Below, piece by piece: positions 58,789 to 64,000 of a DNA stretch of 64,000 nt; position 1 is the first letter of the stretch, and the number at the start of each line of letters is the position of its first letter. The position numbers and the translations under genes were made by a program. The notes beneath the pieces were generated by a model that was not told the origin of the DNA, did no database searches, and saw nothing but the letters and a program-made list of their open reading frames with translations. The stretch comes from Alistipes finegoldii DSM 17242 (GTDB taxonomy: Bacteria; Bacteroidota; Bacteroidia; Bacteroidales; Rikenellaceae), in assembly GCF_000265365.1 (NCBI RefSeq), contig NC_018011.1, positions 3,055,501-3,119,500 of the forward strand, given 5' to 3'.

Positions 58789-61548
58789 ATGAAAATCAAG
58801 AGTCTACTAATTTTAGTGCTGTCGCTTGTGACGCTGACCGCCTTTGGACAGGACGGCGGTATCAAGGGCAGGGTCGTTTCGCGTGCGGGACGCATTGCAC
58901 TCGGCGACGTGAAGATTACGATGACGCCGGGCGGTACGACAACGGTTTCGGATGCGCAGGGTAACTTCGTTTTCGAAAATATTCCTGCGGGCGAATATTC
59001 GCTGCAGTTCGAAACTCCCGAATTCGAGACTTCGAATATCGCCGTACGTGTCGGTTCGCAGATGCGCGACATCAATGCGGTGATCCTCGTGCCCGATACG
59101 CAGCGTCAGATGATCGACGACGCGGTCTTCGCGGAGTTCGACACCGAAACCACCGACGACGCGCAGGCTTTGCCCACGTCGCTCTCGGCTTCGAAAGACC
59201 TCTTCAATAACATCGCGTCCTACAAGTTCAGCGAAATGCGTTTCAACGTCCGCGGTTACGATTCGCAGTATCAGGACGTGTATATGAACGGCATTCAGCT
59301 CAACGACGCCATGACGGGCTATACGCCGTGGTCGTTGTGGAGCGGTCTGAACGACGCTACCCGCAATCAGGAAGTTACGTCGGGCATCGTGGCGTCGGAC
59401 GCCGGTCTGGGCGGCATCGGCGGTACGACCAATATCGTGACGAGTCCTGCGCAGATGCGTCAAGGCCTGCGTGCGAGCCTCGTAAACGGCAACTCGATGT
59501 ACCGTTTCCGCGCGATGGTCACCTATGCTTCGGGCTATCAGGACAACGGGTGGTCGTATGCCTTTTCGGTTTCGACCCGTCAGGGCGGCAACTCCTATGT
59601 CAATGGCGTCTATTACAACGCTTTCGGTTATTTTGCCGCTGTCGAGAAGCAGTTCGGTCAGCGTCATCGTCTGGCGCTGACCCTGCTGGGCGCTCCTACC
59701 GAACGCGGTGCGCAGCAGGCGGCGACGCAGGAAGCTTACGATCTGGTCGGCAATAACTATTACAACCCCAACTGGGGCTGGCAGGACGGCAAGAAACGTA
59801 ACGCCCGTGTGCGCAACAACCACGAACCCGTCGTGATGCTGAACTATACGTTCGACATTTCAGACCGTTCGAAACTCGATCTGGCCACCTCGCTGCGCTT
59901 CGGCATGAACGGTTACTCGGCGCTGACGTGGCAGAATGGTCCCGACCCGCGCCCGGACTATTACCGTTATCTGCCGAGCTACTTCGCGCTCGACAAGAAT
60001 ATGCTGGGTGCGGCTTGGCAGCAGGTTTACTGGCAGGCCAACTACCAGAATATCCGCCATTTCGACTGGGATAAGATGTATCAGACGAACTATATCCAGA
60101 ACGATCCGGTCGATGAGGCGCAGTACGGTCCGGGCCGTCGTTCTAACTATATGGTCGAAGAGCGTCACACCGATCAGCTGGACTGGAATCTGGTTGCCAA
60201 CTTCTCGCATATCTTCCGCAATAACTCCAAAATCTACGGAGGCCTTTCGCTGCGCCGGAACCGTACGGAGTACTATTCGGAGGTCAAAGACCTGCTTGGC
60301 GGCGACTATTGGGCCGACATCGACAAATTCGCCGAGCGCGACTTCGGTTCGAACGCCATCGCATATCAGAACAACCTCGACTATTACTATCGCCACGGTC
60401 ATGCGCACGCAGCCAAAGTCGGCGACAAATACGGCTATGACTACTATGCGCACGTCCTCCGGACGAAGGCATGGGCTGCCTATAATTTCAATGTCGGCGG
60501 TCTGGGCGTAACCGTCGGCGGCGAAGTGGGATATGCTTCGCAATGGCGCGAGGGTCTTTGGCGCAAAGGCTTGTTCCCCGACAATTCGAAGGGCGATTCC
60601 AAGAAACTCGACTACCTGACCTACAAGGCCAAAGGCAACTTCAGCTACCGCTTCTCCGCGGCTCATACCGTCGAAGCGAATGTCGTTTACCTGCAGGACG
60701 CCCCCGAATTCCAAGCTTCGTTCGTGTCGCCCCGTACGCGCAACACCACGACTCCGGGGCTTTCCGCCGAACGTGTCTTCGGTGTGGATGCGTCGTATAA
60801 CCTGCGTGTCGGCGACCTGAAAGCGCGCGTTTCCGGTTACTATACCCGCATTTACGATCAGTCGAAAGTGATTTCGTACTACGACGACGTGGCCGCGACC
60901 TTCACGAACTTCGCCATGAGCGGCATCGACAAGCTCCACTTCGGTCTCGAAGCGGCCGTTTCGATTCCCCTGTACCGCAGCCTTGCCCTGAACGGAGCCG
61001 TTAGCTGGGGCCAGTACACCTACGATTCGAATCCCTATTACCTGCAGACGCAGGACAACAGCGGCGATATCGTCTCCGACGGCTATGTTTACTGGAAGAA
61101 CTTCCGCGTGGAGAGCACCCCGCAGCTGGCCGCCAACGTCGGTCTTTCGTACCGCAGCAACAACAACATCTTCCTGTCGGCCGACTTCAACTATTACAAC
61201 AACATGTATCTGTCGATGAGCCCGATCTATCGCACCGATGCGGTGATTACCACCGGCATGACGGCCGAGGACATCGCTCACCTGCGCCGTCAGGAGAAGT
61301 TCGACTCGGCTTATACGCTCAACGCCAGCATCGGCAAGAACTGGTATATCCACCGCCAGTATACGCTGGGCTTCAGCCTCGAAGTCAAGAATATCCTGAA
61401 CAATCAGGACATCCGCACCGGCGGTTACGAGCAGACCCGTCTGACGAAGAACACCGAGACGACGGTGACTACCTATCAAGCCTTCGACTCGAAGTATTTC
61501 TACATGTTCGGTACGACCTATTATCTCAATCTCTACTTCCGTTTCTGA
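58789..61548 (+). CDS. TonB-dependent outer-membrane receptor with N-terminal carboxypeptidase-like domain
   Basis: A 919-residue receptor. Signal peptide to TAFGQ, then a CarboxypepD_reg-like domain (GIKGRVVSRAGRIALGDVKI to about residue 100), a plug domain with NVRGYDSQYQDVYMNGIQLND near residue 150, and a C-terminal barrel ending in the aromatic YLNLYFRF. It lies between nuclease and DUF5689 genes, suggesting uptake of their products. Confidence 0.9.
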   Translation: MKIKSLLILVLSLVTLTAFGQDGGIKGRVVSRAGRIALGDVKITMTPGGTTTVSDAQGNFVFENIPAGEYSLQFETPEFETSNIAVRVGSQMRDINAVILVPDTQRQMIDDAVFAEFDTETTDDAQALPTSLSASKDLFNNIASYKFSEMRFNVRGYDSQYQDVYMNGIQLNDAMTGYTPWSLWSGLNDATRNQEVTSGIVASDAGLGGIGGTTNIVTSPAQMRQGLRASLVNGNSMYRFRAMVTYASGYQDNGWSYAFSVSTRQGGNSYVNGVYYNAFGYFAAVEKQFGQRHRLALTLLGAPTERGAQQAATQEAYDLVGNNYYNPNWGWQDGKKRNARVRNNHEPVVMLNYTFDISDRSKLDLATSLRFGMNGYSALTWQNGPDPRPDYYRYLPSYFALDKNMLGAAWQQVYWQANYQNIRHFDWDKMYQTNYIQNDPVDEAQYGPGRRSNYMVEERHTDQLDWNLVANFSHIFRNNSKIYGGLSLRRNRTEYYSEVKDLLGGDYWADIDKFAERDFGSNAIAYQNNLDYYYRHGHAHAAKVGDKYGYDYYAHVLRTKAWAAYNFNVGGLGVTVGGEVGYASQWREGLWRKGLFPDNSKGDSKKLDYLTYKAKGNFSYRFSAAHTVEANVVYLQDAPEFQASFVSPRTRNTTTPGLSAERVFGVDASYNLRVGDLKARVSGYYTRIYDQSKVISYYDDVAATFTNFAMSGIDKLHFGLEAAVSIPLYRSLALNGAVSWGQYTYDSNPYYLQTQDNSGDIVSDGYVYWKNFRVESTPQLAANVGLSYRSNNNIFLSADFNYYNNMYLSMSPIYRTDAVITTGMTAEDIAHLRRQEKFDSAYTLNASIGKNWYIHRQYTLGFSLEVKNILNNQDIRTGGYEQTRLTKNTETTVTTYQAFDSKYFYMFGTTYYLNLYFRF

Positions 61549-61574
61549 CGGCTAACGAATAAAACACGAATATT

Positions 61575-62600
61575 ATGAACAAAGTATCTAAACTGTTTCT
61601 GATCGCCGCGGCAGGGCTGTTCTTCGTTGGCTGTTACAACGATTACAGGAACCCGAAGGCGGCCAAGATATATACCCGCGCCGATTTCGAGAAAGAGGGG
61701 CTGGAATATATATCGATCAAGGACCTGAAGGCGCAGTTCAAAGCCGAGAATCCCGGCATGAACGACGGGACGGTCGCTTCGTGGACGGTGGATGAGCCGA
61801 TTTTCACCTCCGGCAAGGTCATCTCCACCGACCGTTACGGCAATGTCTATAAATCGGTCTACCTCTACGATGCGGAGTCCGAATCGGCGATCGAGCTTAA
61901 GCTCAATACGGGCAACTACCTTTTCCACCCCGCAGGACAGATCGTTTTCGTCAAACTGCAGGGGCTGGTGCTCGGCAACTACCGCGGTATGACCAGCATC
62001 GGTACGACCTCCTCCAACGCCAGCTATTCGAATGACAACATCGAGAGCAAGATCATGCAGGACGAGCACATTTTCTCCGGCGAACAGCAGCAGATGCTGA
62101 AGTCGGATACGCTGGTGGTTACCAAGGATAACTACAAGACGGCGATTTCGGATGCCGCTCTGGGCCGTCTGGTGCGTTTCGAAGGGCTGGAAAGCAAGTT
62201 CGGCACGGCGCCGTGGGGCTACAAGAATACCTTCCCCAACTATTTTGCGAATTCGACGTCGTACGACGTGAACTCTCCCGGCTGGTCGGACATCAACGAG
62301 TGGGCGACTTGGGCTACGAAACGCAGGCTGGAAGGCGCTAACGCGGAGACCTATTTCTACGGCTCGGCATGGTTTACCTACGACGCGGCGGCGACCGGCT
62401 CCGGTACCAATGCGGCTCCGGGCAACTACGTGGTGCGTACGAGCGGTTACAGCCAGTTCCGCGACAACAAGATTCCCGAAGACGGCTGGGTGGTGAACCT
62501 TACGGCGATCTACACCAAGTTCACGAACGGTTCGGGTAATTATGGGACCTATCAGCTGACGCTGAATACGGACAGGGACGTTACCGTCGTCGAGAAGTAG
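61575..62600 (+). CDS. DUF5689-type surface lipoprotein
   Basis: A 341-residue lipoprotein with a lipobox ending at FFVGC near residue 16. The SWTVDEPIFTSGKVISTDRY segment near residue 70 and the OB-like fold that follows match the DUF5689 family. In Bacteroidota such proteins are often encoded next to TonB receptors and nucleases. It could be the surface-exposed partner of the receptor 26 bases upstream. Confidence 0.8.
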   Translation: MNKVSKLFLIAAAGLFFVGCYNDYRNPKAAKIYTRADFEKEGLEYISIKDLKAQFKAENPGMNDGTVASWTVDEPIFTSGKVISTDRYGNVYKSVYLYDAESESAIELKLNTGNYLFHPAGQIVFVKLQGLVLGNYRGMTSIGTTSSNASYSNDNIESKIMQDEHIFSGEQQQMLKSDTLVVTKDNYKTAISDAALGRLVRFEGLESKFGTAPWGYKNTFPNYFANSTSYDVNSPGWSDINEWATWATKRRLEGANAETYFYGSAWFTYDAAATGSGTNAAPGNYVVRTSGYSQFRDNKIPEDGWVVNLTAIYTKFTNGSGNYGTYQLTLNTDRDVTVVEK

Positions 62601-62617
62601 CGGATCCGACCGTAAAA

Positions 62618-62661
62618 GAGAGACCCGTCGTTGCAATTTGCAACGACGGGTCTCTCTTTTT
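62618..62661. terminator. bidirectional terminator
   Basis: A 19-bp perfect inverted repeat (GAGAGACCCGTCGTTGCAA and its complement) with T5 on the plus strand, between the DUF5689 gene and the convergent sulfatase gene. Confidence 0.9.
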
Positions 62662-62670
62662 GTCCGTTTC

Positions 62671-64000
62671 TCAGCGTTTGTTCCATTCGCCCGAAGTCTG
62701 GTAATAGCCGACGGCGCGGGTTACCAGCTCCCGGTTCTTCTCTTCCATCGGTTCGAGGTTGTGGGGATTCTCCGCCGTCGGAACGACGCGGTATTGCTCG
62801 AACCGCCGCACGGGCGAGAGGATGGTGAACACGTCGCCTTCGAGGTAGCCCAGATCCTGATAGGTGGCGATGAATGCGCGGTTGACGTACTGCTTGTCGT
62901 ATATGCTGCGGCCGAAGAAGTGCGAGTCGTAGCTCATGTTGAGCAGCGAGAGGAGCGTTGGCATCAGGTCGATCTGCGAGACGATGCCGTCGACGCACTG
63001 CGGCTCCACGAAGCCCGGAGCGTAGATCAGGGCCGGAATGTGGTACTTGTTCAGCGGAATCTCGGTGCGGCCGGCGCTCGATGCGCAGTGGTCCGCCGTG
63101 ACGAGGAAAATCGTGTTGTCGAACCACGGCTGCCGCGAAGCCTCCGCGAAGAACTCACCGAGGGCGTAGTCGGTATACATCACGCCGCCGTTGCGGGACT
63201 TCGAGTCGTGGGGAATGCTGATCTTTCCGGCCGGGTAGGTGAAGGGGCGGTGGTTGCTGACCGTCATGACGTGGGCGAAGAAGGGCTTGCCGCTCTGCGC
63301 GTCTTCGTTGAGCGTGCGGATGACCTTGCGGTAGGCGTCTTCGTCGCATACGCCCCAGATGTTGGCGAAAGTGATCTCTTCGGGCGCATACTGCCGCTGG
63401 TCCACGATGTCGTAGCCGTTGCCCGAAAAGAAGGTCTCCATGTTGTCGAAGTAGCTGTTGCCGCCGTAGAAATACTTGACGTTATAGCCCTTTTCGCGCA
63501 GCAGCGCACCCGTGGAGTGCATGCCGGCATTGTTCGGCCGCTTGATGATGCTCTGGCCGGGGCAGGGCGGCAGCGAGAGGGTTACGGCTTCCAGTCCGCG
63601 CACCGTGCGGTTGCCTGTCGCGTATACGCGGTCGAAGGCGAGTCCCTGCTTGTAAAGCGAGTCGAGTACGGGCGTCAGACGGTTCGTGTTGCCGAAACGC
63701 TCCATGAACGAAGCACTCATGCTCTCGATCGTAATCAGCACGATATTGCGGCGGATTTCGGGTCCTTCGCAGCGTACGGCGTGCAGGTTGTCGCCCGTGC
63801 TGCCGTAAATCCCATGGACGAAGGCTTCGGCCTGCTCTTCGGGTTCGGTGATGTAGAATTGCTTGTAGTTGAGTTCGTTCTTGACGAATGCGTCGTAGAA
63901 TTTGTAGAGTCCGTTGGCCTGCAGCTCGTTTACATAGACGTTCTGGCTGTCCTGAAACCGGGTGTTGAAGTTCAGCAGTCCGACGGCGAGGAGCACGGCG
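62671..64000 (-). CDS. LTA synthase family sulfatase-like phosphoglycerol transferase (5' partial)
   Basis: At least 441 residues; the frame runs off the right edge, so the N-terminal membrane helices are largely missing. NIVLITIESMSASFMERFG marks the nucleophile region (serine or threonine near SMSAS), AGMHSTGALLREKGY, FFAHVMTVSNHRPFTYP and TADHCASSAGR hold the metal-binding residues of the alkaline phosphatase/sulfatase fold. It probably transfers phosphoglycerol or phosphoethanolamine to a surface glycan. The start GTG nearest the edge is internal. Confidence 0.88.
   Translation of the reverse strand, partial: AVLLAVGLLNFNTRFQDSQNVYVNELQANGLYKFYDAFVKNELNYKQFYITEPEEQAEAFVHGIYGSTGDNLHAVRCEGPEIRRNIVLITIESMSASFMERFGNTNRLTPVLDSLYKQGLAFDRVYATGNRTVRGLEAVTLSLPPCPGQSIIKRPNNAGMHSTGALLREKGYNVKYFYGGNSYFDNMETFFSGNGYDIVDQRQYAPEEITFANIWGVCDEDAYRKVIRTLNEDAQSGKPFFAHVMTVSNHRPFTYPAGKISIPHDSKSRNGGVMYTDYALGEFFAEASRQPWFDNTIFLVTADHCASSAGRTEIPLNKYHIPALIYAPGFVEPQCVDGIVSQIDLMPTLLSLLNMSYDSHFFGRSIYDKQYVNRAFIATYQDLGYLEGDVFTILSPVRRFEQYRVVPTAENPHNLEPMEEKNRELVTRAVGYYQTSGEWNKR

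Overview
The window is a Bacteroidota chromosome segment, most likely Bacteroidales. I would guess an Alistipes-like genus from the high GC of the chromosomal half; that is inference, not proof. Repeated -7 boxes of the form TAnnTTTG with an upstream TTG/TTTG about 20 bases away, BACON-like and DUF5689-like surface lipoproteins, DUF4199 and DUF4293 proteins and a TonB receptor all fit this phylum. About 44% is a prophage (left edge to about 28.16 kb) of clearly lower GC. The rest is GC-rich host sequence.

Prophage, 1 to about 28.16 kb. It opens inside a giant polyvalent protein (helicase, HExxGH zincin-like region, hydrophobic C-terminal domain), followed by a podovirus-type portal, a coiled-coil/zinc-ribbon protein, a KilA-N protein and two tandem XRE repressors on the minus strand with an inverted-repeat operator. 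From about 11.94 to 14.39 kb there is no convincing gene. Instead there is a dense array of about 20 strong hairpins, most with a G-rich left arm, a C-rich right arm and often a following T tract, preceded by a near-perfect promoter. The array runs into an unrecognised 452-residue protein (14469-15827). The terminase large subunit and a small partner are on the minus strand. Scaffold, coat, four small head/neck genes, holin, amidase, a HExxH membrane protein, a one-protein spanin and tail-fibre proteins follow on the plus strand. No long-tail genes are visible, which fits a short-tailed phage. The 7-mer GTTGAGG occurs about 20 times in the prophage, always on the plus strand whatever the gene direction.

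Junction, 27.6 to 28.4 kb. A structured 3' RNA, a terminator, an intact tRNA-Ser(GCT) with its own promoter, an AT-rich palindromic stretch with a second promoter, and the 3' part of a second tRNA-Ser(GCT) starting at the anticodon arm. The fragment is a good candidate for the right attachment site.

Host part, 28.4 to 64 kb. An iron-sulfur operon (sufB, a truncated flavodoxin-like gene, sufC, sufD, sufS) is followed by tmk and a DoxX-like membrane protein. Next come a complete RND efflux operon, an OsmC-family protein and a sensor histidine kinase broken at a run of nine G. A TPR protein and an outer-membrane barrel form a pair, then a DUF2089 regulator with a membrane protein. The SRP RNA gene (minus strand) has its own promoter and terminator and diverges from mltG. 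Sua5/YciO-like, DUF4199, glycosyltransferase and DUF4293 genes form a short cluster. A locus of secreted nucleases, DUF5689/BACON lipoproteins and a TonB receptor (52.3 to 62.6 kb) looks built for extracellular DNA or phosphate scavenging. An LTA-synthase-like sulfatase runs off the right edge.
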